NCBI GenBank assembly: GCA_902702965.1
Contig: CACRXP010000174.1
Coordinates: 466,301-530,300, forward strand
DNA from: Spirometra erinaceieuropaei
Lineage: Eukaryota > Platyhelminthes > Cestoda > Diphyllobothriidea > Diphyllobothriidae
Reading direction: 5' to 3'
Length of the DNA stretch: 64,000 bases
Below the pieces are notes generated by a model. The model made no database searches and was not told the origin of the DNA. It was given only the letters and a program-made list of their open reading frames with translations. Positions 33,901 through 46,900 of this stretch are shown here, in pieces. The position numbers and the translations under genes were made by a program. How positions within the stretch are numbered: position 1 is the stretch's first letter; every line of letters begins with the position of its first letter.

Positions 33901-36810
33901 CACATACTCTGTCTATTGTGGTCAAACCGGAATATCTCTCAACTCGTATACACGAAAACCAGTCAGTATCGAAGGCCCCAAACCACTTATCTCAGGTGGT
34001 CATGCACCCAATGGACACAGGATATATATTTTCATAGGAGAAGTACGACATAATTGGCGTCTGTTCAACAAGAAATGGCCTCGAACTCTTGAAAACAACG
34101 CACTCTGACTGGGCAGCATCAACAGGCACATTGATTTAGATAACGCATACGGAATTTTGTAAGGCTTATTTACATAGCCACCGGGGGGACGCGGGAATTT
34201 AGACGTCCCGAAATGCAGGTGACTTTGCGCCAAATTCCAGCGAAATTATTGTTACGGATAATTTAAAGTCAAAGTTTGTTTTTAGGTTCGGTTTTAAGTT
34301 AAGGATTAAGTTTGGAATTAAGTTTTGAGTCGTGGGATAGGGTTTTGTTAGTGTTGGAACACAACGATAGGTGTCCTTCCCGGAATTTAGCGCAAGACCA
34401 CCTGTACTAGAGGGGAGCCATACAAGATATCCACACCAAGAATTCTCGAAGAAAAAGGATGAGGTGACAATCGTTCTGACCGGGCAAATGAATATTGTGG
34501 ATCCGTATTGGCATAAGCCTCAGTCAAAAGCAGAATCTTTTTGCTAAGCATAGATGAAAGTTAGCTGTTTTGTGTAGTATTCAGTTGTCTGATGAGGGGC
34601 TAGGGAACCGATTTCGAATAAATACATTTTACTGCTAAAGAAATTAGCCTATTTCTAAGTAGATTTCTTTCAAAGCACATTTTCAATATACAGTATATAG
34701 CCTACCCATGAGACATGATGACGGACATTGAGACGATTAATTGTGGGCAAATAAATGCGCACATTTTACTTATTTGCCTATCCTATTCCGTGAAATATCC
34801 TTTTTGCGTGCCCAATGAATCATTTTACCAGTCAAAATGGTTACAAATTTTGGCGGAAATCTACGTTAACTTGTAGCCGGACAGTTTCCTATGCTTCTTG
34901 CTGTTTGCGAAGCCATGTGTTTTCCTACGAGAGGAGAGTAACCTAAGCTCGAGAGTTTTACAAACGGAACTTACCGCACTTGAAGATTCATTTTTTCGCC
35001 ACATAAATTAGATGAAGCAGAATGGAAGTAAGTAAGTAATTATCAGAAAACCAGACGTTTTGCTGACTTTAAAAGTTCCGATTTGTAAACCTCTGCGATT
35101 TCATCCACCTAAATGCATTAGTAGCGCCTGCTGATAATCTTTTGCTTAAAAAGTCCTATATATTCATGCCCTTTGCGAATACTCAATAACTTTTCGCAAA
35201 AAAGTTCCTCAAAAAGGGTTATGCTAACTTTTAAGCACTTTTTGGTCACGTTTCTGCTAATACGTAATTAAAAAGAGGAGGAGGCAGAAGATAAGCAGTT
35301 TTTGCAGTATCTTAGTATTTATATAGTCACTCTGTCATTCCGTTTAAATCCGAAGACGGGCCCTAAAAGTAGACAAATATAGCCAAAAGTGAGTTCTTTC
35401 ATTTGCAGCCGAAAATTTCTCACTTAATTTAAAGGAAGCGAAGAGCCGACCAAACGTACCAATTTTTAGCTTGACCTTACCTGGAAAAGAGGTAAATTGC
35501 GCAGACGTTCGGTGGCAAAATGCCTACCAAACGCGTTTTTCGACAAGGCAACTTACTAGAGAGAGTTTTCCAAACATCTAAGGCATTCTTTATCGCTGAA
35601 TTTTGTCGTGGATGTTCATTTTTTCTTTGCAGTGAGGTTTTATGTTTACATGAGCCTGCAAATACGACCCAAACGGCCATCTGTATTAGAATGTCCAAGG
35701 ACTCACAGCCTTGGTAAATGCTTTCGAGAAATACTTTATTATGAAGGTATCTTCATTTACGGACGATCTATTGAAAACATTGTAAATCGTGAATCAATCC
35801 CCGCTATTTCATTGACGACCTGAAACTTATCGTGCTCCGACGCCAGAATCAACTGGTATTTCGTTAACTTCGTCACTTTTCATGAGATAGTCCACATACT
35901 GTATACGAGGGAGAAATTAAAGAAATCTTGGGTGACTATGGCTTAATCATCAGACCTTTTACACTCGTATTTGAACGCAACACCGAAGAAAAAACTTGTC
36001 CAGTTGTTGAGGCAGAAAGACGAAGCTATCCAGACTAGTGTCCTCTGAAAAGCAAAAATCCTCCACCACAACAGCACTCACCCTTGTTGCATAAACGAAT
36101 TTGCGTTCGGACGCTCTACGCACTAACACATCCCAGCTCGGAAGCCAAGAATCTGAGACCGCCAAAGTGCCAAGACAGCAATGCCCCTCCACTGGACACC
36201 CGCAGGATTTATAATCAAGTACATGGGCCGAAGGTTGACGGTGAGTAGAAACAAAATTCTGAAACTTTCTGTTTCCTGCACTAAATGAGGGACATGTCCG
36301 AAGCTCATGGACGCGTGATAAGACCATTCAGCATGAACCTTGGACATCGTCCGGAGGTCACTATCCGTCGTTTGCTCATGCACTCAAGATGACGGCCACC
36401 ACCTGGGGACGCATCAGCCAGTGCTTACCCCGTCAACTGTTTAGACAGTTCGGCCAACTACTTCGGCATGACCGACAAACGTCTAAGATCATATATACAT
36501 GAGCGTGCCCTTGTCACAAGGCGAAGAGATGTGTGACCGCATGCTGCAATGTACAGCCACGGATATAATAATCAGTTTGGCTTTGACAGTGTACACGTAC
36601 TCCATTGAGCCGGAAGCAAAATGACGAGGTAATTTAGGCCTGACAATGAGACGCCAAATCCACCGACCTTAGAAAGGACCGGCTATTGCCATGCGAAGCC
36701 GTCAGACGCTATATGGGCAACATAGGAGGAACAATGAGACGGGAGAGTGGTAGACTTATCAAGAGTAAGATAGACTTATTGGAACCATATATTTGCCATA
36801 CTTGTCTGTA

Positions 36811-36852
36811 TCTGATAATGCGCTCAACTATGAGTGTCAAACGTCAGGTGAT
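36811..36852 (+). mobile_element. PLE-type tail with well-formed hammerhead-like fold
   Basis: CTGATAATGCGCTCAACTAT, then GAGTGTCAAACGTCAGGTG. GCGCUC and GAGUGU form a six-pair stem II with G-U wobbles and an AACUAU loop. The GAAAC box reads CAAAC and CUGAUGA reads CUGAUAA. No coding part is attached. Confidence 0.55.
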
Positions 36853-38489
36853 TAAACCATTCTCCTCAGAGATCTTTCCACTTTATCCTCCCATCTCAAC
36901 CTCAGGAGTCAGCGTTTTTACCTATATACACATAGGTATGTATGTTGAAAGTGCGTTCACCGGTCAGGTTACGAGACCTGTTCGTCATATTGTGCATTGG
37001 GACTTCGCAGACAGTCGCACAGCGATGGGACGTAAATGCTGAAGGTAATTCTGACAAAGGTAACGGCGGCGGGTCCATATGGTTAGCCAACCTACCCTTG
37101 TGCCCACAGAAGGAGTTATTTCAAGCCTTCAGTCTGCTCCGGGCCAATTTGAGCCCCAGCATGTTTTTATCCGCATCCTGCCATGTTCGTTATAGCGATG
37201 AAGCATAAACATTACTTACTGACAGATCCCCCTTCCTTCTACCCCTTGACTCTATCCCTGACAGAACTATACTCTAATAACCCTCCGTCTCTGACACGTC
37301 TCCCAACTTTACTTTTTCAGTAGCTGTTTTCAATTTGCACTGCTTGACCGTAACTAGCATGTATGCCCGTACAAGCCTAGTGAAAAACAAAAACACGCGT
37401 TCGCGGAATTTGAGTCCTTCATGGGTGTCCTAGCAGAACTTAAACAATTTAACGGAAATGTGCAGGCATGAACTCAGTCAAAATTTTCCATGCATGCAAT
37501 GTTTTACGTGAGTACGCTCGCAAACGCCACATGTAAACTGATTAATGACAATTAGTTTTTACCATGTACAAGTGCTAGAAGGTGAACATCCTGACGGTTT
37601 TCCAGAGAAGGCTACTGACACAAAATCATCCGTGTACTTTATATTCCCAGGAGGTTATGGAAGCTGGTCAGACTACTTTTGTTTTTCTGTGAGCCCATAA
37701 CGTGCTGTTTCGGTGATTTCGCGACCAAAACGGCTTGATTTAAGTGTAGACATCGTCGTCATTACAAACATCGCCTCAAGATTTACTTGTACACTGCGAT
37801 GGATAAATAGTATTTAAAGAAAACACTGACCAACCGAGGCAAAAACAACGCAGGTCTTTGGAGTGTTTCGCAGTGCATTGTTGGGTTTCCACTAAGACAG
37901 TGGACGGACAAATAAATAGAGCTTTCAGCAGCAGGCATACAAGGAATCAACTCCCACTTGCGGCTTCTCTGCATGTTTTTCTCTTATAAGATTAAGGGCA
38001 GATTTGCACATTCAGCGCTACCGAATACACCCAGAAATCTGAACGGAGTTTCAGCAACATTTGAAATAACGATGTCAAGTAATAAGTGTACTTTGCTCGG
38101 GTGTGACGGTAACATCATTACCATTCGACAATTATAACAGTGTTTAATACGACAGAAACTGCGAAGCCACAATCTATCCGCTTATCAAAGTTCGGAAGTA
38201 TTGGCTTTTGAGACGCTTTTCCTCAGCTATAAACTCCTTATATTGTTAAAACCAGTATTTGATGATATTTTTACTCGGTACGGCAGTGTCCTTTCTAGAA
38301 ATAACCGACTCAAATTGTGTTGTGAATGGTACCATTCCGCAAGTGGCAGTCTTCGGCAGCAGACCTGGAGAGCTCGCCTTATTCCCTCTTCCACTGACGG
38401 AGACCGAATACTGAAGATGTGAGAGCCATCTCCATGTTCTGATGGACTGTGTTGAAGCAAACTAAGAATCTATCTCCCCATCGACGCCC

Positions 38490-39210
38490 CCAGGTGAAAG
38501 GCGGCTCCAGATAAGGAGCAGCGACACAAAATTCATGTGGCGCGCGACGAAGAACGTGCTCACAATCTCTTAGTCATCCTTATGGATGGCCTGTTACAAC
38601 AAGTGTGAACTAGCCCACTAAGAGGTAGACGATCAGCTTCAGTCTTCACTCATCTGTCAGGCAAACAGCACACATTCATAGTCTCATGGAATCACTGACC
38701 GGATAACCCGTTAGTTCCGCAAACAATTTCTTAGGATTGTGAAAAGACTGCGGGCAGCCTCGATTCGGGAGTCGCCATTGCTCCGTCCACCCAGCAAAAA
38801 CTTACTCCCTAGGTATTTGAGACTGTTCACATTAAAATGACAGCCATAAGGACTTTTTTCTAGTCTTCGATACAGCGCGTGAACACTTTGGTCTTCTCAG
38901 TGTAGACTGGCTTAGTGATCTCGTTAATCCGCAACATTATATTCTGTAGGTCGTTACAGCCTGTCGCCAGCAGGGCGATGTCGTCAGCAAATTCGAGGGC
39001 AGTCAGCATAAGGGACTCGTTGTGTTCATTCGAAAATTCAGTCATAGGCATCGTTGAACAAGATTCGTGATAGAATATAACCCCATCGAAAGTCAGAGTA
39101 ATTATTAAGGAGTTTGCAGAGATTTTTGTGAGTCATAACTTGTGCACTGGTTGAACGACAGGGCGCCCTGATCATAGCGTCGATTCTTCCCAGTGCATCG
39201 CCTAGTTTAA
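38490..39210 (-). mobile_element. RTE-like non-LTR retrotransposon, RT fragment
   Basis: Minus-strand frames show MTHKNLCKLLNNYSDFRW then GYILSRILFNDAYD (usual GVRQGCILSPILFN), followed by LEFADDIALLATGCNDLQ with an intact FADD box (38,991-38,980). Further on come NSLKYLGSKFLLGG, SRIEAARSLF and a PPFTWGRRWGD end segment. The order RT fingers, FADD, KYLG, arginine-rich thumb is that of RTE-type LINEs, though a related clade is possible. Stops and frameshifts make it inactive. It has the same orientation as the host gene. Confidence 0.78.
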
Positions 39211-39748
39211 TTATCCACTGCAGTGACTCTCAGTAGACGGGATCGGATGCTGCGCCGAAGGTCAACACAACAAACAGCCGCGGGTCCTGGTAGGCATAGC
39301 GGAATTCGAGAATGTGTCACAGTGTCAACATCAGGCTGTTTTATTCACATCCACCTCTGAACGTGAACTGGTTGAATCGCATCTTCGAGTCACGCACAGT
39401 CTGAAATCGATTGACAAGGAAGGTAGTAATGATGACCTTGCTGGAACATCGTTTAGACATTTATGCCGCTATAGTTCACGCACTTTGTCGCGTCTCGCTT
39501 CGTAAAGGGATACACAAGATTGTCTAAACCCCATTCATCCGAAACGAACTCATTTTTCCACGCTTTTTCTGCCATTTTCCTGGAGGTGGAGAGTTTGAAG
39601 TACATCGCATGGCCCTTAATGGGAATACTGTCATCTCGGTGTGCCTCGCGGTTGCACAGAATCATCGTCCCGTCGATGACTTACCCCCGATACAGGCGGT
39701 CACTGGACTTTTTGTAGCATGAATAAGAATAAAAGTATGCTGCCAAGG

Positions 39749-39763
39749 GAGAGAGAGAGAGAG
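39749..39763. repeat. GA dinucleotide repeat
   Basis: A 15-base alternating GA run in intron 5. Confidence 0.9.
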
Positions 39764-41529
39764 TTATGTTTTAAACATCCAAGTTAAACGGCACTCGATT
39801 TGTTCACGCAAACGTCCGATTATGCTCAATTTGTCAGTAACTAAACCGCCACGCACATCGCGAACAGAGTCATTCGGTTCAGGAAATCTTGCATAAGATA
39901 TTTTGCATGCAGTTGAGAAGTGAACTTTCAAGGATGTGTAAAGAGAACACAATCTGATCCATAGGCCTAAACAGTCTCAGCCCTAGGCATTGATCCATGA
40001 TCATGAAACCAGTTGTGAAATGTTAAACTAACGAGAATGTAGCCAGTCTGACTGAACGTCATCTGGACCCCAGGGCAGTAGGTGTTTGCTGCGCCTCTGG
40101 AAACGTGTGGTGGGGACAACCGGTCAGTTCTGGTCAGCCAAGTTCAGCATCCACACTTGCCACATCGACAGTCCATCCAAGATTGGCCTAATTGTCTTCG
40201 ACGGCATGGGGATTCACTTGACTCTGTTCGAGTATTCTAGGTCCCGGAAACGATTCGCAGATCTCCGCGAGGACGACTTTCAATTAACTCTCACAGGTGC
40301 GATTGGAAGGCTACAGTGTCGGTCTGGTCAGCCGGCGACCTTAACGAAACAGGGACACGACAGATGTGTTGAATGATTACCCCTTCAGTCGCACTGGGGC
40401 AGGCTAGTCATCTGCTGGTTCCCGAGCAAGTAGTGCGCGGCGCCTATGGGTGTACGATCGCCACGTCGGGCCTGCAAGAAGGGCCACGTGGGCCGTTGGG
40501 ATATGGGCCGAAGTGGGTGTTGACCCCTGGGATTTTGATTTCCTGAATGCCTCAGTCGAGGAGTCGGACCACAGACAAACTTTAGACACCCACGTCAAAC
40601 TTTGAATACCAGAGCCCAAGAACGTTCACAAATTGGAGCCGGCAATGCCAGAGGTCTGCCGTCCATTGGGTCATTCAGGTAGCATACTGTTTGTCCTCAG
40701 TACTAGACCAGGGTTACGGAACCCGTCGAGTACTTTGGGACGTTGTAGCCTGTATAGTAATACTGGAGTCGAACATGGTTCGTAAAGTCTATATGGACTA
40801 CTGTGTACACTCCAACGCCCAACACCAGCACGGTTTGTTTGTTCAAGGCTTAGATTTAAGAGGTGGACCAAGAGACAGCGGTGGTAAGCGGGCTTATTCG
40901 ACTACGGTTCACTGTCACCACGCCACAGTTCAGTTAGCGGATTCTGTGGTATTTTACAAGGCAGTCGGCGTGCCAGATCTCAGCCTCCGGCGCTCCTGTT
41001 CGAACTGTCGCTGCTGGTTTGTGACTGTCAATTTTTCGGACTCGAGATCCCGCTTACTTGATATTTGACATTCTTTGATGGATGTTCTACCATCCACCAT
41101 CCCTAGTCAGTCTGCAATAATTCTCATCCTAACCGCGTGTCGTGTGTTTCCCCGGGCAAATTCGTTACTTATCCAACTTTAATAAAAAAAATCATGTTTT
41201 TCCGTGCATAAAACCATTAAACCATGCATTGGACAGCCTCAGTAAAATAATGAATATGGCAGTGACCATCAGCTCCGTAAACCGTAGCAACGTTAACCTT
41301 TGAGAACCATTTCTTTTTAAATCTGATGTCAAAATTACTGTGCATAGAGTAGTTATATGGCTGGGGTGGAAAAGAGACTAATAATTGTAGTTCTCATTGC
41401 ACTGTCTTCAGTTGAAGTTTACCTATCTAAACGAAGAACAGTCATTTCGAAGGAGTAACAAAACACAACCTAATTTCTCCACAGTAACACCTGTTTATCA
41501 AGTGACTGGACCTTCATCGTTTAACTTAC

Positions 41530-42048
41530 CTCAGCTACGCAACACAACTTCCACAGAACATTTTCTAGAAGTAGGTTCTGTCTTCTGCTGCGTAGAGTAA
41601 GGTTCTGTGAGCCACTAGTCATGCAGAGGTAATTCCTTGTTTTTGGGCAACGGTCACTGTTCGGGGCGGTCTTAAGTTCAGGCCCACTCAAACACGGACG
41701 CATTTGGCAGTTGGATTTGAGGCCATTGGTTGGTGATCCTCCGGGTGGTTTTCGGGGCCGCGGTTGTTGTGGCAATCCACACACCTTACAGACTACTATG
41801 CTACCCTGTGGACTCTGGTCGTCCCCGGTCTTTACGGGAAATCTGTTTTGGTCGGTTGGGGTGCAGGGATATGAACTTGCTGTAGAGGTGGTAGAGGAAA
41901 AGGATAGCCGCCGCGGGGAGCCGTACTCATTAGCCATCCTCAGGAGCACTTTTACCCAGGAACTTAGGCCGTTAAAATGTTTTACGCAGTTGGACAATGT
42001 AGGTGTATTGCCCTTCATCAGTCGTTTAATGGTAATAAGCTCCTTCAA
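41530..42048 (-). CDS. RasGEF-family gene, exon E5: catalytic core with a large insertion
   Basis: This exon has exactly 173 codons, phase 0 at both ends. The acceptor is very good (TTCGCTTACTTTGCAG) and the donor consensus (GAG|GTAAGT). Residues 15-37 read TPTLSNCVKHFNGLSSWV then KVLLR, the RasGEF motif NL...I..FN.LS.WV...I. Residues 156-173 read RQNLLLENVLWKLCCVAE, the helix R..VL.KFI.IA that normally follows within about ten residues. Here about 110 residues separate the two (roughly 41-152), rich in Ser, Pro and Thr, with a Cys pair in VVCKVCG and a proline-arginine run PQQPRPRKPP. No frame break occurs, so the insertion appears to be genuinely translated. Confidence 0.87.
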
Positions 42049-43102
42049 CTGCAAAGTAAGCGAAGAACCGAAGTCAGCTTAGAGCATCTTAGCATGCGTA
42101 CAACAGATGAGAAAGATGCAAAAGTACACGTGAAAGAGTCAAGAAAGTTTCAATTGACTAAAGTACTTTTATGTGATGTGATTAACAAATAATTTTGTCA
42201 AGAAAGGAGAAAATAGCCAACCGAGAGGAACTTTATTTGGAGCAAGGCAAAGACAAGCACGTAAAAACAGTCCGCTGTTGAGGTCGAAGAATGAAGCAAA
42301 AACAGAACTACGCGCACAAGAAGATCCCAAATGAAATGCGTATTCGCAGCTTATACAGTAATCACTGTTAGCGCACAAGAGGAGCTTCCTTGGAAAATTC
42401 CCATAGACAGAAGACAAAGGAAGCTCACTAGCTGAGAGATAATTTTAGACGAAACGACTACGATCGGGCCTTTATCCCTAGGTGTCTCGTACACCCTGGA
42501 TGCAAGCAGTCAGTGACAGGCCAGACCCTCGGGCACAGCATGAAAGGCCTTTCAACTTAGACATTTCAGAGCACACCGAATGCATCGATCGTCACAAATA
42601 TAGCAGCGTCGAGAACCAACCAATGGCAACACTAAGTAGCCGAAACATGCGCACCAGAAACAGTCTAAAGTCAGGTGAGCAGTTGAACGTTATGTATCGC
42701 AAATAGTGAAGAGCTCAATTGGGATGACACTGGAGACGAGTTTGCGTGGGTACACGCTATTCGTCAGAGGAGAAGACACTACCTCTCTTGACTGGTTATT
42801 GCATGCGGAAAAAAATCACACCTCCGCAATTGCTGCCAGATCCGTAATCCAACCGGGTGTAAGGGAGAGTGCGAGAGGATCGAAGCTCTTGTGTTGGCAA
42901 AAAATCGATACACAGATGCGTCGAAATTCAGGCACCTTACCAAGACCTATGCAAGTGGGCTGAAAGTCACAGTTTAGTCCCATAATTGGCAAATATCATT
43001 GAGGTAATCGTATACAGTAACGGAGACTACTGACGGAACTGATTGGCTGCTTCCGGAACCTAATTGTTTGCCGTAATGCCTTCCGAACCCTCTGCGCTAC
43101 AC
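42049..43102 (-). other. Intron 4
   Basis: Intron between E4 and E5. Forward and reverse open frames of 70-85 codons at 42.2-42.96 kb have no recognised family and no splice support. Confidence 0.4.
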
Positions 43103-43238
43103 TCGAGAAACAGGCAGTTTGCTCAAAAATAATAGATTGATCTTCCTGGTGCACGAATTTCTCTGTTTAATCCGCAGCAGTGATGCTAAATACATGTTGT
43201 GGAAGTTTAAGTCAGTAATTAGTTTAAGCGCAATTCTC
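43103..43238 (-). CDS. RasGEF-family gene, tentative exon E4: start of the catalytic domain
   Basis: The acceptor is CTATTATTCCTTAG. One base plus 45 codons end at CGA|GTGTAG (weak). The peptide RIALKLITDLNFHNMYLASL, then LRIKQRNS, is placed where RasGEF domains begin with IA.QLT..E..LF..I...EL; RIALKLIT is the likely counterpart. It ends in phase 0 as E5 requires. The 5' junction needs two bases from E3, which holds only with the shorter E3. Location and weak resemblance support it; the donor choice is a guess. Confidence 0.4.
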
Positions 43239-43836
43239 CTAAGGAATAATAGGGTGCAGCCATACACCCATACGGAAGCAGCCATATATCACGAAAATGC
43301 CTTTCGAAAGAAGAGTGCTCTCACTTTAAACTCAGGACATGGTGTAAAAGCTGGACGATGCGGACATGCTTTTAAATCAGCATTTGCAGGTTTTAAACAG
43401 AAATAATGGCCTTTTAAATAAGGGTATGGGCCATACCTGAAAAGATATCTTTGACGATACGGTAACTGATGAGTCATTTTTTGAACTTAGACAATTGCTG
43501 GAATTATGCGTATTTCTGCAGCATTGTTTTATTAAATCCATCGTTTTAGCAAATGAAGCCAAGGTACCCAGACTCCCCTAATTAATTAGAGATTTATTTG
43601 CATCAAGGTGACAATTTGCTGCCTTTTAATTCCCAGCCAAAATTGTGACCGCAAAATAGGGTTGACTAAGTAAGAAAGGTGCACTGCTCAACTGGGATTC
43701 TGGATACCATTTTCAGCTTATAACCAGGTGGAGGAAAATAAAATACTGTCTTCAGAAAACCATGAGACACTAACTGTTTTGCTGTTCCAACGCTTCCACG
43801 GTTATCATCTTAGTTCGCATAAGCGCAGCTGTGTAC
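43239..43836 (-). other. Intron 3 (tentative)
   Basis: The sequence between candidate exons E3 and E4. A minus-strand segment at 43,377-43,562 is open, with a fair donor (TTTTCAG|GTATGG), but its phase does not fit, so it is left out. Its exclusion is uncertain. Confidence 0.35.
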
Positions 43837-43947
43837 GGATCGCTAAGAAGTTGAAGTAAGCCAGAGCACTCCCGAAGGGAGAAGCGTCCAGCATTCCAAT
43901 TATACCTCAAACTGAACAGGTTCCCTCGTAAATTTGTAACAATATGC
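43837..43947 (-). CDS. RasGEF-family gene, tentative exon E3
   Basis: The acceptor is CTTACTTAGTTTTTAG. One base completes the AG left by E2 (Arg); then HIVTNLRGNLFSLRYNWNAG and RFSLRECSGLLQLLSD follow. The 3' edge is ambiguous. A donor at GATCC|GTACAC leaves two bases and suits E4. A donor at AACA|GTTAGT (43,775) adds about 20 coding-looking residues (YTAALMRTKMITVEALEQQ) but breaks the phase with E4. It would lie at the end of the REM region or in the link to the catalytic domain; no specific motif proves this. Confidence 0.45.
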
Positions 43948-46900
43948 CTAAAAACTAAGTAAGTCAAGGAAGCCTGGGATGCAGGAGTAAAAGCTGTGCG
44001 CCTCCGCTCCAAGTATTAGCCACATCCCCAGCATCCATACAATATGCTACACCTCAGGAATACTTTCACTACGGGTGAGGAATCCACTTAATTTGCAATA
44101 GTGGCGACTGGAAGTATACAGAATAAATGGCAATCCAGCCAAAAAATTGCAGGAATGACCGCCAATTTTTTTTATTGTGGGCAGACTTAATGTTCTGCGT
44201 AGCGGCGCCTTTTTCAGAAGTGAAGCAGTCTGCCACAGATGCTATTTTTGTTGTCAGGCGGACAAAACAACAGGAAAACATGGAATTCGACTGAATAAAA
44301 GGTCGACTGACTTACGGAGGTTTGTTCGGTTTATCACAATCTACATATACTGATTGGCTGCGGTGTTCTTCAAGGTTCCATTCTATCCCCTCACCTTTTC
44401 TTCATTTACAATGACAATCTAAGGTCCCCTAATGACTGTCTTTTGGTTAAGTATGCTGATGGTCCAGTCTCTAAAGGATGGCCTAAACCATGTCCTAATA
44501 GGGTCGGAGGATAATGTTCTCCTAATAAACCAAAAATCCGTTCAGTGCACTTTTCGACTGCGGCCCTCTCCTAGTCCTGAATTCCCTGACATTCTTCCTA
44601 ACGAAGTATCCTCTTTCAGGTACTTCGGCGTTACTTTGTCCGCAAATCTTTCATTTTCCCTTCATATTGAGTCCCTATTTACTAAAGTTCTTAAACTTCT
44701 TTTTTACACACGTCGTTTACGTTCCTACCACACACCTCAACCTTTAGTCTGGCGGTTCATCGATGCCTGAATTCTTCCTCTTATCCTATACTGCCCTCCT
44801 GTCATTTTTCCTGCTTTGCTTAAAAAGGATCTTTTAATTTTGAAACGAGCCCTCCACATGCTCTCTTCTGTTACTGGTGTTTCTTATCTTTTTAGTCGAC
44901 ACTATCTTACAACGACATTTCAATGCGGTCAAACAATTTGCTGGTCGGATTATAGATGACGTTGCCCATCCCTTACATTCTGACCTTATTTCTGTGAAGT
45001 CTTCCCGCCCGATGCGCCGTGACTGCCGACTTATGTCATGTCGCACATCGGCTTATCGAGCATCTGTATTGCCATTCCTAGCGCGCTATCTTACGTGAGA
45101 AGACATAGAAATACGGAGGCTAAGACTTAAACTACCCTCATAATAATCGTTTCTTTGTGTTAAACTGTGAGTCTTGAATAAGCTATTAACTTATTTACTG
45201 TCCATAGTGAATGGAGCCATTTTTTTGCTGAAAAATTTGAACTTATGATTTCAAAATAAAGCGACTTCCTCTCTCCTTCTCTCATATACTATCTGGTCTT
45301 AGGGACCTACATCTTAAGATGGACTGGGACGGCGAAACCAAAGTTTAATCAAAATGCGCATTAGTCCCACGCAGGAAAACGTGTACCAACGCGTAAAAAC
45401 CACAAATACAAAATTGGGGTAAGACCTGCACAGTTTCCCGCAGATATGTGCACCTGCTAGAACGATTGACAGTCACTTGCCAATCACATTTTTGAAAGAA
45501 GATCCGCGTAAATCTTAGGGCCGTGTGCGGTCACGTATCTCTATTTCAGTGTATCTTTTAAGCCTGACACCTTTGGTTTTTGCCCTCTGAAGTCCAGCAT
45601 TAATCATAATGGATACTGAAGACATGCCTGTATGAGGCCACATGCTGGGAGAATTTTAACAAGTGAAATGCCTCTGAGGCCATTCAGTCTGTGTGATAGG
45701 AGAGGATTGAATGGTCAAAAGTTCTCCGGATGACTCGCCAGGGTTTAACGCCAGCACAGTTTCATTGATACTTCTGTTCGTGCATTTCAAGAATACTTTT
45801 GTGAAACGGCTGCTCAACCGCAGCTGAACTTGGCACTAAGCACCTATCTGGGAAGTCGGCTGAGAGGCTTTTTGAAATGCCACCTGACGGACATTGTTAT
45901 ATACACTTAGCCACAAGCAACAGATTGTTTGCACTTGTAAATGATACTTTTCGGGGCATATTTAAAGACGAACAATAGCAAGCAAAAGGTGAACCCTTTC
46001 ACATGTTATCAAAGTCAAGCAAAGGCACGACTTTTCAAAAGATGATTTGCACCAAATTTTTTATTTTTAATAAAATTTGACTAGAGTTAGTGATTGTAGA
46101 TAGCTTACGTAAAATGACACAGATGCAGTTAATAAACAAAGATATCTTTGGAAGGACTCTTCCGGCACTAAAGAAGTTAACGAAACTGAACACTATAATT
46201 TTTGGAGCTTTTAGGTCTAGGACCTAGTAGAAGGACCATGTATTATTCAGGGAAAGTAAAAAACTTCATTGCTACTTTTATATGAACGCGTTGACTTATG
46301 AGTTAGGAATGACACAGACTTCTGCCTTTTAATTTATCAAAATAAAGATCTCTAGTTTGATTGCCACTTTTCGAATAAATACCCTTTTTAAAACTGAGAG
46401 GACAGCTTTGAAAACATAGCCAGGATATATGCATGTCCTATCGCATAAACACGCGCTTAGGCGCAGTCGAAATGAAAATGCTTTGTATCGTGTTCGTTTT
46501 TACTGGGAGATGATGCAGGTGCTATATCTCGGGACGTGAAGTTATTTGCTGCTGTTTATTTCTCTTTGTTTCCACTTTAGCGAGATCAAAAAAATAAATT
46601 TTTCTGTCCAAAGTTATTTAGCCTTCCTACTACTGCTAGGTGACGGAGAATGATTGTACATGGAATAGAAATGCGTAGTTTCTTAGCAGTAGTTGTGCGT
46701 AAGTGGACTACTGATGAAAGGTACAGGCTTCGCCTGTTGCGTTTCCAGTCAGAGAACTGGGACAGATTTGCCAAAAAAAGAATTCAGTCCGATGTACGTT
46801 CATCCTGATCAGTTTTTCCAGCTTGCCTTTGAATCTTGCATATTAGGATGCTCACATTTCGCTACTTTCTCGTCGACGTCAGGACGAATAATGGTTTCGT

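Larger units (their letters stand above)
31797..41529 (-). other. Intron 5, 9.7 kb
   Basis: This intron separates the two halves of the catalytic domain. It contains a PLE tail (32.7 kb), a PLE RT scrap (33.6-33.9 kb), a hammerhead-like PLE tail (36.8 kb), an RTE-like RT (38.5-39.2 kb) and a GA repeat (39.75 kb). The GC-richer stretch 40.0-41.1 kb may be another element, but I cannot name it. 34.0-36.6 kb shows nothing. Confidence 0.5.

Noticed and set aside
35959..36383. Two overlapping minus-strand open frames of 86 and 122 codons
   Set aside because: Neither shows a recognised domain, the two frames contradict each other, and no acceptor/donor pair fits the RasGEF phase.
40000..41100. A GC-richer block that might be a LINE 5' region
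   Set aside because: I could not match any frame to an endonuclease or RT motif, so it is left unassigned.
43377..43562. A further RasGEF exon between E3 and E4 with donor TTTTCAG|GTATGG
   Set aside because: The acceptor leaves the wrong phase for both neighbours. Kept only as a possibility because the E3-E4 junction is itself uncertain.
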